Shown: positions 1 to 13,509 of the stretch, in pieces
Layout: the number at the start of each line of letters is the position of its first letter
Numbering within the stretch: the first letter of the stretch is position 1
Source of the DNA: Hyaloraphidium curvatum
Taxonomy: Eukaryota > Monoblepharomycota > Hyaloraphidiomycetes > Hyaloraphidiales > Hyaloraphidiaceae
DNA: 64,000 nucleotides
NCBI GenBank assembly: GCA_025558095.1
Contig: JAIVFI010000009.1
Coordinates: 248,001 to 312,000 of the forward strand
Direction of reading: 5' to 3'
Translations under genes and position numbers: made by a program
The notes under the pieces: generated by a model
The model's database searches: none
What the model was told of the DNA's origin: nothing
The model's input: the letters and a program-made list of their open reading frames with translations, nothing else

Positions 1-923
<923 letters not shown>

Positions 924-1440
924 TGTGGTAGACTATCTCCGAGTCGCGGTCGACTGCGGGAATGGGGGGAAAACAGGGTGAGAGTGCCGTCAGGGGGGTG
1001 GCCTCCCGCCGTGCCGAATTCGTCAATCCGACCAGGGTCCGCCGCCTCGCGGCGCGCCGCCGCGGGAGCAAAAAGCGACATCCGACGGCGGGCGTGGTGC
1101 GGCGCGGCTGCAGCGGCCGCAGGGGCAGGGGGAGCGCGGCGCGACCGGACCGCAACCCCTGGCCGGCGGACGCGCCCTCGCCGGCGCCGGCGGACGCGGC
1201 GTCCGGCAGGGGCACGCCACTTGCATTTCGAGCAGAACTGCGCCTCGCGCTTCGCAAGCACCGGCGGTACCAACCTTTGGGAGGTTTGAATTCAATCGCG
1301 ACGACACAGAGCTGATTTTTTGGCTGGAGAGCCGTGGGGGTGAACTGGACCGTGCGGAACCGGACAACAACACAACTCGAAGCGACGCATTCCCCCCGAT
1401 AGCCGTCGTTCTCATTCATTGAAGCGTGCACCGGGTCGAG
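924..1440. promoter_or_regulatory. Intergenic region between divergent beta-tubulin and DPH6 genes
   Basis: These 517 bases separate two genes transcribed away from each other and must hold both promoters and 5' untranslated regions. Open frames here are GC-rich, low in information and match nothing I know. I see no clear TATA box. Confidence 0.5.
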
Positions 1441-4320
1441 ATGGACGTGGTGGCCCTCATAAGGTGCCCCTTCCGGCCGGTCGGACGCGTCGACGCGTGT
1501 TCACAGGCCCGTCAACCGCGTCTCCAAATCGGCGCCTCGCAGCGGTGGGAAGGACAGCTGCTTCAACATGATGCACTGTGTGGCCAACGGGCACAGAATT
1601 TGTGCCCTGGCGAATTTGTTTCCGGCTCCGGAAAGCGGTACAGGTCGGTGAGCGGCGCCGTCCCCCCCGGAATGTACTGCATCTCGCGATCGCATAGATG
1701 AGCTGGACTCGTTCATGTTCCAAACCGTCGGCCACGACCTGATCGATCTCTACGCGGAGTGCATGGGGGTTCCTCTGTTTCGCCGGCCGATTTCGGGCGC
1801 CTCGATCGTCCAGGGGATGGACTATGCCCCCCAGAGCGGAGACGAGGTCGAAGACCTGTTTGAGCTCCTGTCGCTCGTCAAGGTCGGCCTGCGGCACCTC
1901 GTTGGCCAGACACTCGTCTCATGACGCTGCTTCCGCCCAGCGCGAGATGCCGAATGTGCAGGCGGTTGCCGTCGGTGCGATTCTTTCCAACTACCAGCGC
2001 ATCCGCGTCGAGAACGTGTGCGTCCCGGCCTCACTTCTCCATTGAATCGACAGTAGAGTCTCATGACAGCTTGCAGGTGCAGCCGCTTGGGGCTGGTTTC
2101 GTTGGCCTACCTTTGGCGCAGGGACCAGAAGGAGTTACTCCAGGCCATGATCGATTCGGGGATGGACGCGATCCTCGTCAAGGTCGCTGCAATGGGTTTG
2201 TTGTCTCTCCCGGCGCCGGCAACGCGGTTCCGTTGACGTCGGTGATAGGACTGAAGCCTTCACACCTTGGACGCCCGATCTCTTCGATCCTGGACTTGAT
2301 GTGCTCCTTGGTAGGCATCACATCCCGCAATACTGGCCAGGCGTTCACATGATTCTTTAGAATGAGCGGTACGGATCTCAAATCTGCGGAGAAGGTGGGG
2401 AGTACGAGACCATGACCCTCGACGCCCCCATTTTCCAACGACGAATAGTCATGTGGGTATCGTTCCTCTACCGGAGGGCCTGAACATTGAAGCAACTTTC
2501 CTGCAGCGACCAATTCGAGATCGTTAAGGCCGCGGACGAAGCGTTCGCTACGGTGGCCCACTACCGAATCCTCCAGGCTCATACGGAGGGAAAAGTCTCC
2601 CACGGTCTTCCCAGCCAGCTTGCAGTCTCGCTCGTAGATACGTTTAGGACCCGACCTCTCCACATTGAAGGCGAGGATGAGCTGACGATCGGCGTCGAAG
2701 GCCCCGATGTATCTTTCTCAAAACTGGCACCGAGACCAAGGCGGAGACAAGGTGTGGGCGCCATGGACTTGATTTCCGGCCAGAGCTCACATTGCCATTC
2801 AGCACCTTCTGAGGATGCGCCGTGGCACTTCTCGACCAGCGCTGCTCCATTCGGTGATGACATTACAAAAGCGACTCGCCATTGCCTCGACGAGCTTCAG
2901 TGTTGGTTCAGCCTGGCTTGGCCTCTCCGTGGGCTCATTTCATCCCACACAGCCAAGCTTGCTGCGAGAGGACTGACTTGGAGCGACGTTGCGATTGTTC
3001 ACGTCCACCTCGGCAACATGGCAGATTTCGGCGCCTTCAACCTGATTTACGGAGAGCTCTTTCCGCGAAACCCACCCGCCAGGTGCATAGGAACCGCTTG
3101 TTCCTCGCGCGTTCGAGCTGACTTCGTGAACAGGGTTACAGTTGCAGTTCCGACCTGCCTCTCGATTGAATGCTTGGCCGCTGATCCACGAGCCCCGAGA
3201 GAAAACATGCACGTTCAAAGCATCTCGTACTGGGCGTGAGTCGAATGCGCACATCTTCGCGTTCGCCTATTCTCGCTAAGATTGTCTCGGCAGTCCAGCC
3301 AACATTGGACCGTACAGCCAGACAGTCACCGTATGCTGAAGTCCGGTTCGTGTCCCCGGTCGCTGGCTAAAGTGCGCTCCTAGATTGGCGATTGCACATT
3401 CGTTGCGGGGCAGATCGGCCTTCTCCCGCACACAATGAACCTTCCAAGGACCATGGAGGAGGAGCTGTCTGCGTCCTTGTCGAATCTGAGCGCCGTCATC
3501 TCGGCCGTGGGTGGCGATCTCCGCAGCAACACCCTGTCGTGCATCTGCTACGTAACAAAGGAAGCATTCGCGGACGACGCAAAGCGGAGCTGGAGTTTGG
3601 TGGCGGATCGAAGGATACCAATGGTTGTTTCAGTGGTATCCGGACTTCCGCGCGACGCTTCCGTGGAATGGGAAGTCGTCTTCGTTCGCGCCAGATCATT
3701 GGCCGCCGGATCTGAAGATGGCGACGAGGAAGCTTTGGACCGATACGAAACGGTCGCAGCGGATCATTTGGAATCCGGGGAGGTCGATTTGGATGGCGGT
3801 AAGGGTGTCTTTTTCGCTTGCTTGATTCCGCAGCTGACCGCACATGCAGGCGGCCTGTATGATTACAGCATTTCTATTCGGCGGATCGGGCCCTACTTCT
3901 CATGCTTCGCCAGTCTTTGGACGGACCATGATGACCATGGTAGATACGTTGGGCTGTTCCCGCGAAGAGCTGCTTAGCTTGTGAACCGAACCAGGCGGCG
4001 TACCCGAGGATCAGGTCTTGACCGCATTCTCGGCTTTTCTCAGCAAGATCCGCCGCGCCGTGCTCATGCTTGGGCCCGATGGGCGGAGAGTCGTCTTTGC
4101 CGCTCGCATGTTATCTCCTCGGCATGTCTCGGCCTCGAAATTGGTGGAAGGTATGGTCTCGGGCCGGTGTGACGCTGCATGTACGTGACTGCTTACCATT
4201 GGTTGCACAGCATGGGCAGGGTCTCACTTGTCTAAGGGCACGGACCTGGCGCAGATCCCCACCATTTCAACGAGGACCGTTGCCAGCATCTGCCTTCACG
4301 GCACCATGGACGCGGACTGA
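1441..4320 (+). CDS. DPH6: Diphthine-ammonia ligase (DPH6) with C-terminal RidA-like domains
   Basis: This enzyme catalyses the last, ATP-dependent amidation that makes diphthamide on elongation factor 2. I join about 14 exons. The N-terminal ATP-binding domain has MDVVALI, then SGGKDSCFNMM (the PP-loop, SGGKDS), FMFQTVGHDLIDLYAE and GDEVEDLFELL; the family signature ICGEGGEYET follows near 2380. The second half carries two RidA/YjgF-like segments: one with VHVHLGNMADFGAFN and HVQSISYWA, then ANIGPYSQTVT and TFVAGQIGLLP. This long form is usual in fungi and plants, whereas animal DPH6 is short. An apparent in-frame TGA near 3979 is removed by an intron beginning GTAGATACG that restores GGVPEDQ. 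The last exon ends SICLHGTMDAD then TGA. Individual exon ends are approximate; the family is secure. Confidence 0.93.
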
Positions 4321-4480
4321 GCGATCTTCTCGTTGTTCACTGAATTGGTAATCCATGAGGATGTGACAGATTTACAAGAACTCTGCGATGAACAGGCGTG
4401 CTAGAGACGGAGGTCTATGTTTTTGAAGTGGGTATAGCGCTCCCCGCAGCTCGGACTCCGTAACCGTCCCTTGGCCAGAC

Positions 4481-5929
<1,449 letters not shown>

Positions 5930-6556
5930 CTTGATGCAGGCAGCGCGGGACTCTGCGGGCACGCTCTGGTGCTGGGACGGCGTGCCGGGCGTGAGGGGCG
6001 GAGCGACAAACAACCGGCCGACGAGGCCGGACTGCCGCGATGCGAGGCCCGTGCACCCGGCGGCGGCCGGCTCCGTGTTTCTACGGCAGCGATGGCCGTG
6101 CGGCGGAGCCAATGGCCTCCAAAGGGGGCAGGGATGGTGTGGTGGTGCACGCAGCTCCGCTTCGATCGACGCCGTGTCGTCCGACCCTCCCGCGCCCCAA
6201 CGATTCCGCGGCCGCCGCACCCGGCTCCGTTCCTCAGAGCGCGGACTGAGCTTACCAGAGCGAGTCCGGTTGCAGCTCTGGGGTGCAAAGGAGGGGTTCT
6301 TCCAGACTGAGAATTAGGAGAGGCCCGAGCTTCGAGCGGGGTTCCGGTGCAAACCTCCGACTGGCCGACAGGACCCCGACCCCGAAGATATTCGCAAACA
6401 GGCGGAGATTCAAATGAGCGAGCGGAATGCAAAGAAACCAGTATCATGTTGAATGTTTCGCGAAGAAGCAAGGCGGGGGCACCGGGCCAACAGCCTCGGC
6501 TCTCGCCCCAAGAAGAGTGACAGTAGGCGGTCCGATCGAAACCCAAACATCGTCCA
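5930..6556. other. Intergenic region upstream of the CaMKI-like kinase
   Basis: These 627 bases lie 5' of the kinase and 3' of the next minus-strand gene. Open frames in all directions are low-complexity, rich in Arg, Pro and Ala, and look like by-products of high G+C content. I see no further gene, RNA or repeat. Confidence 0.4.
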
Positions 6557-7176
6557 TCACATCGGTGCCTCGAGGCCGACTCCCCTGGCTTTCTGAGCGT
6601 AATCGGGCACGGTGGCGTCCCTCTTGGCCCAAGACGGAACTAGCCCGTCTACGGTGAGCAAGTGCAACATCAGACAAACTCAAGCACCCACGTCCGCCGA
6701 TCCAAGTGAACCTGCCGCTCTTTTGGCGAGCCTTGTCGGCCCTGCGGGCCTCGATCTCGAGCTCGCGAGCCCGCAGGGCCGCGGCCCTCGTCGTCTGCGG
6801 CAGGTACCAAAAGTCGCGGTCCGAGCCGGCTTCTTCCTGGGCCTGCTGGCCGCCCGGCCCTTCGCGGACGCTTTGCACCATCGCAGACCCCTGAGGGCGC
6901 TTGCTGAGCTCGAAGCCGCCGATGTTGGTGTACCAGGGCTGCTTCTCGGCGCGAAGCACCCTCTCGCCCTCTTCGGCCAGCTCCCGGGCGCGGTATGCGG
7001 CCCTCAGCGTGGAGTCCTTGGGAGGGGTGTCTATTTCCCGTCGTGGTGGTCATGGGCGGCGGTGAGTGGTGCGCCTCTCGAACACCAGCGGCGAACCCAC
7101 ACACGATGGCTTCGCGGTCCCACCGGCTCAACGCCGGGTTGTACGGGTCGTAGCTTTTACTCTGGCCGACGGACAT
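6557..7176 (-). CDS. Unidentified small basic/charged protein
   Basis: I do not recognise this gene. Three exons join in frame: MSVGQSKSYDPYNPALS opens at 7176; an intron starting GTGGGTTCG leads to YTPPKDSTLRAAYRARELAE; a second intron (GTGGGTGCTTGAG to CCGTAG) leads to HGLVPSWAKRDATVPDYAQ and the end LEAPM. The product is about 165 residues. It has two helical, charged stretches rich in Arg, Glu and Ala around a central WYTNIGGFELSK. There is no signal peptide or membrane span. Clean splice joins that hold frame through three exons support a real gene. The shape resembles small mitochondrial or ribosome-associated proteins, but this is only an impression. Confidence 0.6.
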
Positions 7177-7761
7177 GTCGGACGTTGGCCGTGTGCAGGC
7201 GCGAGGGCTCAGGTGGGAGGCTTGTTTGAACGGCGAGTCAGCGCGTCGAGGACTCGCAATTGCTCACCAGCCCGTTCTGTCCAACACCCCCGGCAACCTC
7301 CAATTCTACTCCAGCGCTCCATCCGCGCGGGACCACGGAGCCGCCGTTGCCTTACTAGCGCGGTGCCACGCGGTTTTGCCCTTCGCCCGCCGCAGTGCTT
7401 TGTGCCCTTGTCGCCAGCCGGAACGGGCACGGGGGCACTGACAAACGACACCTCCCCCGGTCGTCGTTTCTTCGCGGGTCTCCCACAGGGTGCGATTAAG
7501 TTGCTGAAGGCTTGAAGCGCAACGGTTGACTCTTTCCACGTCTGCTAGCTGTGCCAAAGGCAGGAAGGAGCCTTGGTTCCTGCCGGGACACAAGCTCGAA
7601 CTACAAAGAAGAGCGACCGCCGAAGCACGTGGCGAGACTCTTCCCCATCTACGCGTCTGACTTGATACCTATCTTGACTTCAATCCAGTGCTAACACGGT
7701 GAGACAGTTCTCGCGAGCGCGGCCACGTTCGAGGGGGCTGATGAACCTGACTCCATCAGCG
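7177..7761. promoter_or_regulatory. Intergenic region between divergent small-protein and G-beta genes
   Basis: These 585 bases separate divergent start codons. They contain no frame I can support as coding. A second in-frame ATG at 7741 would lengthen G-beta by seven residues. Confidence 0.4.
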
Positions 7762-8955
7762 ATGGTTGACATCAACGAGGCTATCAACGCGGCTCGTCGC
7801 GAGGCCGAGGTCCTCAAGGAGCGAATCAAGCTGAAAAAGGATGCCCTTGCCGATACCTCCCGTGAGCTGGTTCTCGCAACAAGCTGGGTATGGGCTGAAA
7901 CGAGAATCTGCAGTGCGCACGGTCGCCGGCGACCTGCAGCCTTTGCCCCGTATCGGGCTCAAGGTCCGTCGGACGCTGAAGGGACATCTCGGCAAGATCT
8001 ACGCGATGCACTGGGCTGCCGATAAGAGGCACCTCGTCAGCGCATCGCAGGACGGAAAGCTGATCGTGTGGGACGCTTGGACGTCCAACAAGGTCGCCGC
8101 CATCCCCCTGAAGTCCTCCTGGGTCATGACCTGCGCATACGCACCTTCGGGCAACCTGGTTGCATGCGGCGGTCTGGACAACATGTGCACCGTGTACAAC
8201 CTCAAAGCCAAGGACGGTACCACCAAGCCGGCCAAGGAGCTCCAAGCGCACACCGGCTACCTGTCGTCGTGCAGGTTCATCAGCGACCAGCAGATCATCA
8301 CGACTTCGGGCGACATGTCCGTGATCCTCTGGGACATCGAAACGGGTTCCAAGATCATGACCTACCTGGACCACACGGCCGACGTCATGAGCGTTTCCCT
8401 GAACCCGAGCAATCCGAACATCTTCGTCACCGCTGGATGCGACTCGACCTGCAACATATGGGACATGCGCTCCGGAAAGTGCCTTCAGACCTTTACCGGG
8501 CACGAGTCCGACATCAACTCGGTCCAGTGAGCAGCCCCGGTACCGTTCAGCAGCAGTCGCCTGACGCTCCTTTGCAGGTTCTTCCCAAATGGCGACGCCT
8601 TTGCCAGCGGCAGCGACGATGCTTCCTGCCGCCTCTTCGACCTGCGGGCTGATCGAGAGCTCAACTGCTACACCCACGACAACATCCTCTGCGGCATCAC
8701 TTCTGTGGCCTTTTCCAAATCCGGCCGCATGCTTTTCGCCGGATACGATGATTTCAACTGCAACGTGTGGGATACGCTGACGGGCGAAAGGGTCGGCGTT
8801 CTTCTCGGTCACGAGAACCGCGTGAGCTGCCTCGGCGTGAGCAGCGACGGCATGGCGCTTTGCACTGGGAGCTGGGATGCCACCTTGAAGGCGAGTCGGA
8901 CGGGCTGCTGCGTCCTATCGGCATCTCACGGCGTTCCATGCAGATCTGGGCCTGA
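7762..8955 (+). CDS. Heterotrimeric G-protein beta subunit (seven WD repeats)
   Basis: This is the beta subunit of a heterotrimeric G protein, which pairs with gamma and couples receptors to effectors at the plasma membrane. The N-terminal helix [16 protein letters not shown] would form the coiled coil with gamma. WD repeats follow, from [13 protein letters not shown] through [25 protein letters not shown] and [10 protein letters not shown] to the last repeat TGSWDATLK. Introns are 7862-7913, 8527-8577 and 8891-8943. The last has a GC donor (AAG/GCGAGT) and leaves a tiny final exon, IWA then TGA, which completes the seventh blade as in all G-betas. ATG 7762 is chosen; ATG 7741 is also possible. 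Length is normal, near 340 residues. Confidence 0.96.
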
Positions 8956-9031
8956 GGAAGGCCGGGTTGCACAGTGATAGTTGAGCAAAGACGTGACATT
9001 CGTTCGGAGTCGAACAAGGTACAATAAATCC

Positions 9032-11265
9032 TTACGTCTGCTTACCCGTGGACAAATAGGTCTGAAGCCGCGCCTCCGAGATCGTTGCCGCAGCCTTGGG
9101 CTTCTTCGGCTTCTTGATCTTGAGCCCCGGTTCCGGTGCCAGATCACCTGCTCCGAAAGGCTCATCGCCGTTACCCGCAGCAACATTGTCCGATGCAGAC
9201 GGGGGTTTCCCCGGCCGATGATCGTCCTTGTGCTTTCGCGCTTTGCCGTCCTTAGAGTCCGACTTCGCGCGCGGAGCGCCGTTCCCTGCCGAGGAATGCT
9301 CCTTGCCCTTCCGCGCCTTCTTTCCGCCCCTTTCTTCTTCCAAAGCGGCGTCGTCATGTTTCCGCTTCTTTGGTTTGCCAGAATCGCGGACAGGCTTCTG
9401 GCCCCCCGATTCGGCCATGCGAGCATCGAGCTTCTTTCTGAACTCCTGCAGCTTCCGCTTCTTCTCCCGCTTCCACTTCTCGGCATCGCGCCGCTGCTTC
9501 TCTGCCGATCGGAAAGGGGCCAGCTTCTTGAGGGAAACGAGCTCGTTGAGGTCCTTTTCGTCCGCCAGAAGAATGTCGACGGGATCCAGACCAAAGCTCT
9601 CCGGTTGCACCGTCCGGTATTTGAAGCGGGTGGGGATGCCTCCGACAACGTCCTCGAAATCGAGCTGGTACGACTCCTCGAGGTAGCGGTTGAGCGCCTG
9701 CTTCACCTCGTCCTTCGGCGCAGCACCCGCCCGCTCTGAACCCGCCGCGCCCGATTCCAGATAGTCCGCGTCCATGACAAACTGATCCTCTTGCTGAGCG
9801 CCCTGGGTCTTCTTCTTCTTCTTTTTCCGCTTCTTCTTCGCCTCGCCGGCGCCGTTGGCATCAGCATCCTCTCCCTCCCCGGCACCGCCTTCCGCGGCGG
9901 CAGGCAGATCGGATATGTCAATGTCGTCCTCAAAAACGGGCTTCCCGTCGGGATCCTCCTCCACGTAGTAGTCCTCGCCGAACGCTTCGGCCATCTGCTC
10001 GTCGTACTTCGTGGGATCGAAATCGCCCTCCAGATCAATGTCCGCGAACGGGATCGATTTGGACCCCGAGATCTGCTGGATTTTCTTGAGCTTCTCGAGG
10101 ATCTCTGCCTTCTTGAGGTTCTTGAGCCTCTTGAGCTCCTCCTCCTTCTGTCGCCGCTCCTCCTCTTGCCGCTGGGCCTTTGCCTCACGTTCCCGCTTTC
10201 GCTTGTCGTCCTTCCTCCGAACTGAGTCGATGTTGCGCGCATGGCCGACGATGTTGGCTCCGCCCTCCTCCTCGTAGCGGAAGTTGTACTGCCGCTCAAA
10301 CTCCTCGGCTTCCTCCAAGTGCTCCTCGTCCTCATCGTCGTCGACGATTTCGGAGTAGCCCGGCACGCGGTTGGCCTCCTTGTCGACCCAACCCCGGTTC
10401 AGAATATAGCTGCGAGAGCCGCGGTCAGTTGAGGATGCGCCAAGAGTAAGCCAGAACCCACTCCCAAAGAAACTTCTCGTTCGCGTCAACTTCCTCGTTC
10501 TCGCCCTTGCGCGTTGTCCAATCCCTTATAGCGATCTCGCCCTCCTTGCTCTGTGCCGTATCAGCGCCTGTTCCTCGTTGGGAGGGGACGGATCACGACT
10601 CACGTTGCGGCCGATCTTCTCGAGAAGAAAGTTCTTGTAGTCCTCCTCTTCGTCCTCCAGGTCCTTTTCCGTCTTCCTGCGGACAGTAAACAGCGAATCT
10701 TCGCCCCCTTCTTCGGCATCCTCTAGCATGGCCGCCTTTGGAGCCGGGACAGACGTCAGCATCCCACGCCAAGCCAGAAATCCGATATGCCGACCTTCAG
10801 CTCCCTCTTGAGCTTCTCTTGCTCCTCGGCATGTGTCAGCGGTCGGGATTCTTCCTCGTTGTCAGAGCCCTGACCCGCGAGCAGGCGCTCGCGGTGGACA
10901 TCCTTGAGCCGCACCGGCTTCCCCTCGGCCTTGAGCTTCTTTTGCTTCCTCTCCCACTCCTGCCTGGCCTTTTCCAGCTCCGCTTCATCGAAGAACTTCT
11001 TTTGCGAATCGTAGACCGCCGGGTCCCTCTTGCGGATCAGAGCAATGGTCTGCACAATCTGGGCGTCCACGGCCGGGGTCACCAGCTCGCCAAACTCGTC
11101 CTCTTCCTCGTCCTCCTCGCTGTCCTCCTCGCTCCCGGAGCCGTGCTCGTACTTGTCGCGCAGCTGGGACAGCTCCTCCCTCTTCTTGCGCTCCTCGTAC
11201 TTCCGAGCAAACTCGGGGTTGACCTTCAGCTGGAGCTCATCGTCGTCCTCCAGAAGGTTCGGCAT
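9032..11265 (-). CDS. KRI1: KRI1-like ribosome biogenesis protein
   Basis: KRI1 is a nucleolar protein of the small-subunit processing machinery, needed for 40S assembly. The protein begins MPNLLEDDDELQLKVNPEFA and is extremely charged throughout. Family features in order: KYEERKKREEL, an acidic run, KDVHRERLL, EDYKNFLLEKIG, a spliced segment containing RDWTTRKGENEEVDANEKFL, then GYILNRGWVDKE, EIVDDDEDEE and the conserved FRYEEEGG. The C-terminal half holds the Kri1 core YLEESYQLDFEDVVGG and RFKYRTVQPESFGL, then a Lys-rich nuclear tail ending YLSTGKQT. Introns fall near 10400-10590 and 10700-10770. The gene is convergent with G-beta, 76 bp away. Only exact splice points are uncertain. Confidence 0.93.
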
Positions 11266-11460
11266 TTCCGGCCAGGTCAAAATTCTACTCGAGTGGTCTA
11301 AGCTGTGTAGTTGTTTGTTCGGTCGTGGTGATCGAAAGTAGGCCCGACCTCGCCGCCGGGAGACGGGTCTGCTGGGCCTCTGCCTTCGGCTAGAAGAGCC
11401 CGCTTTGAAGACCCAGGAGTTCCCTGGTAACATCAGCGATCTCGATTGAACCGTCGAGAA

Positions 11461-11715
11461 ATGTCGACGGGCCCCGCTATGACTTCCCAGCCCGCGGAAC
11501 GCCCGCAGCCCGCCGCCAGCTCCGGCCCCGCGGACCGATCCGCTGCGTACTACGAGGACGCCCAGGGGCCGCAGGAACTCGATGATGGAGGGAATGAGAT
11601 CGACGTCGTGGCTTCCGATGGGAGCCAGCAAGCCAGCGAGAAGGCCGAGGAACCTTCAGGGGACGAGGATCTGCCCGATGCAGTCAGCGGGGGCAACGAT
11701 TACCACGGGAACTGA
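11461..11715 (+). CDS. Small acidic low-complexity ORF
   Basis: This 84-codon frame starts at an ATG 195 bp from the divergent KRI1 start. The product is rich in Ala, Pro, Ser, Asp and Glu, has no hydrophobic core, and ends GGNDYHGN. I recognise no family. The third-position and amino-acid mix looks like a disordered protein rather than random frame, and no equally good frame overlaps it. It could be a short independent gene, the first exon of a longer one, or part of the leader of the UCH gene. Confidence 0.4.
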   Translation: MSTGPAMTSQPAERPQPAASSGPADRSAAYYEDAQGPQELDDGGNEIDVVASDGSQQASEKAEEPSGDEDLPDAVSGGNDYHGN

Positions 11716-12084
11716 TCTAGCATGCTGGGGCTTTGCAGTTTGCCCTCGGCAGCTGCTGCCTCGCTTGGGTCCTAAGATATGTAGCTCCGAAGCCGAGGTT
11801 CTATGGTCGCCCGCGACGGAAGCGGTTCACGGCTTCAGATCGGTCCCTCTCGTTGTACATCACTCAATAACACGGCCTCTTTACCTCCGTTTGCTCCTTC
11901 GTTTGATGACTTCGTTTGGACCGTGGGGGCGTCAAGTGAAGAGCCAACGGGACGACGAGCCCAGCGCAATACTCGCGCATCCAACACGAGCAACAGCCGG
12001 ACCCCACGTTCCGAGGCCGCTTTTCTCTCCTACGCGAAACGGCGCCGCGAGTTTTACCGCGGAGCAAACTCCCACGCGCCCCCG
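11716..12084. other. Region upstream of the UCH-type gene
   Basis: These 369 bases sit between the small acidic ORF and the UCH start codon. I see no supported gene. A frame open from 11803 runs into the UCH coding sequence, but the known N-terminus begins only at 12085. Confidence 0.4.
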
Positions 12085-12867
12085 ATGGCCGACGCGTCTC
12101 CCGCCGACGCCGGCGAGAACTGGATTCCCCTAGAGTCCAACCCTGACGTGCTGACGGACTTTGCACATGGTCTCGGAGTGCCGCAGACGAGCCCGTATCG
12201 CTTCACGGACGTCTGGTGGGTCCTGGCGTCCTTTCCGCTCGCCTCGCCTGCTGACGCTGGGTTGCCGTGCAGGGGCCTGGATGAGGGCGTCCTCGCCTTC
12301 ATGCCGCGGCCTGTTCTGGCCGTCGTGTTTCTCTTTCCCATTTCGGAGAGCTACGAATCGTACCGCAAGGCCGAGGACGCTAGGATCGCGCAGGAGGGCC
12401 AGACCGAAGATCCTGAGCTCTACTTTACGAAACAGACGATCGGCAACGCCTGCGGCACCATCGGACTCTTGCATGCCCTCGGAAACAGCCTTGAGGAGCT
12501 CAAGGTGCCCGAGACGGCGCCGCTGGCCAAGCTCGTGAAGGCGGCGCGGGGCAAGAACCCGCTGGAGAGGGGGAAGATGCTCGAGACGAGCAAAGAGCTG
12601 GCCGAAATGCACGAAGCCATGGGCGGATCGGGGCAGACGGCGGCTCCGGCGGCGGACTCGGACGTGAACCTGCACTTTGTCGCCTTTGTCCAGGGTCCGG
12701 GCAACCGGCGCCTCTACGAGCTGGACGGCAGGCGTCCGGCGCCGATCGACCACGGCGAGTGCGAGGACCTGCTTGCGGGTGCAGCAAAGGTGGTCCAGCG
12801 GTACATCGACCGCGAGGCCGGCGATTTGCATTTTGTCCTGCTGGCACTGTGCAGCGCAGAAGAATAG
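12085..12867 (+). CDS. Ubiquitin C-terminal hydrolase, UCH-L1/L3 (Yuh1) type
   Basis: This cysteine protease (peptidase C12) releases small adducts from the C-terminus of ubiquitin or NEDD8. The protein begins MADASPADAGENWIPLESNP. One intron, 12216-12272, joins FTDVW to GLDEGVLAFMPRP, matching the family's usual YGLDPELLSMVPRP segment. The catalytic Cys is in KQTIGNACGTIGLLHAL, the catalytic His in VNLHFVAFV and the Asp in LYELDGRR. It ends LLALCSAEE. Length, about 240 residues, is typical. A broken copy of the last coding bases lies just downstream, at 12902-12933. Confidence 0.96.
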   Translation: MADASPADAGENWIPLESNPDVLTDFAHGLGVPQTSPYRFTDVWWVLASFPLASPADAGLPCRGLDEGVLAFMPRPVLAVVFLFPISESYESYRKAEDARIAQEGQTEDPELYFTKQTIGNACGTIGLLHALGNSLEELKVPETAPLAKLVKAARGKNPLERGKMLETSKELAEMHEAMGGSGQTAAPAADSDVNLHFVAFVQGPGNRRLYELDGRRPAPIDHGECEDLLAGAAKVVQRYIDREAGDLHFVLLALCSAEE

Positions 12868-13509
12868 ACGTGAAGCCGCTTTGTGATCGATACTGTCTTT
12901 CGTCCTGCTGGCTCAGTGCAGAAGAATACATAGTCTCTGCCGCGCTGTTCTGGTGTAAGGGATCGGAATTGCTCTAGGTTTCGCGAGGGGTAAGCGGCGG
13001 TGTTGACCAAGCCATTCCATCGCCCACACCACACAACTCCCGACCTTGGTGAGCATCGGGGGCCGCTGTGCCGGCGGCGGGCGTGCTGGAGACACCGGGG
13101 AGCCTCGGTTGCTCGTGGACGAGGCGTGCCGGTGCCCGGGAGCCCGGCCGGGCGGGCAGGGCATCTGGCCGGCGAGTCGGAGAACCCGCGCTGCCGGCGT
13201 GCTCGGCCAGCCGTGCCCGCGCCGACCGTGCCGCCGCTCTGCTGGTGTCGCGGCGAGGCAGTATGGCAGCCGCGGCGCAGTGCGCACACGTCGGACGCGT
13301 GCCGCGGCGCGGTGGGGGTTGCGTCCGGCACCGTCGCTCCGGCGCGTGCTGCGGGCGGGGCACGGAGTCGCATGCGGGCGGCCCGCGCTCTGGCGCTCGA
13401 TTTCTCGTTTCTGGACGATGGACGGGGTCGGGCAGGCATCCGATGCTAACCACCTTCTCTCTGCCAGTGCTCCGCCTGAGCCACCGTTCGAGCATCCTCG
13501 CTCGGCACG
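12868..13509. other. Intergenic region before ribosomal protein eS1, with a partial tail duplication
   Basis: These 642 bases hold the promoter of the eS1 gene. The first part repeats the end of the UCH gene: about 30 bases around the final coding triplets (12837-12868) recur with small changes at 12902-12933, followed by a second TAG. The rest is very G+C-rich with overlapping open frames on both strands that I regard as chance. Confidence 0.5.

Noticed and set aside
3930-4000. TGA read-through or recoding in DPH6
   Set aside because: A 55-bp GT-AG intron of normal size removes the stop and restores a sensible protein.
7826-8812. A 328-codon minus-strand frame opposite G-beta
   Set aside because: Antisense shadow of WD repeats; no family features.
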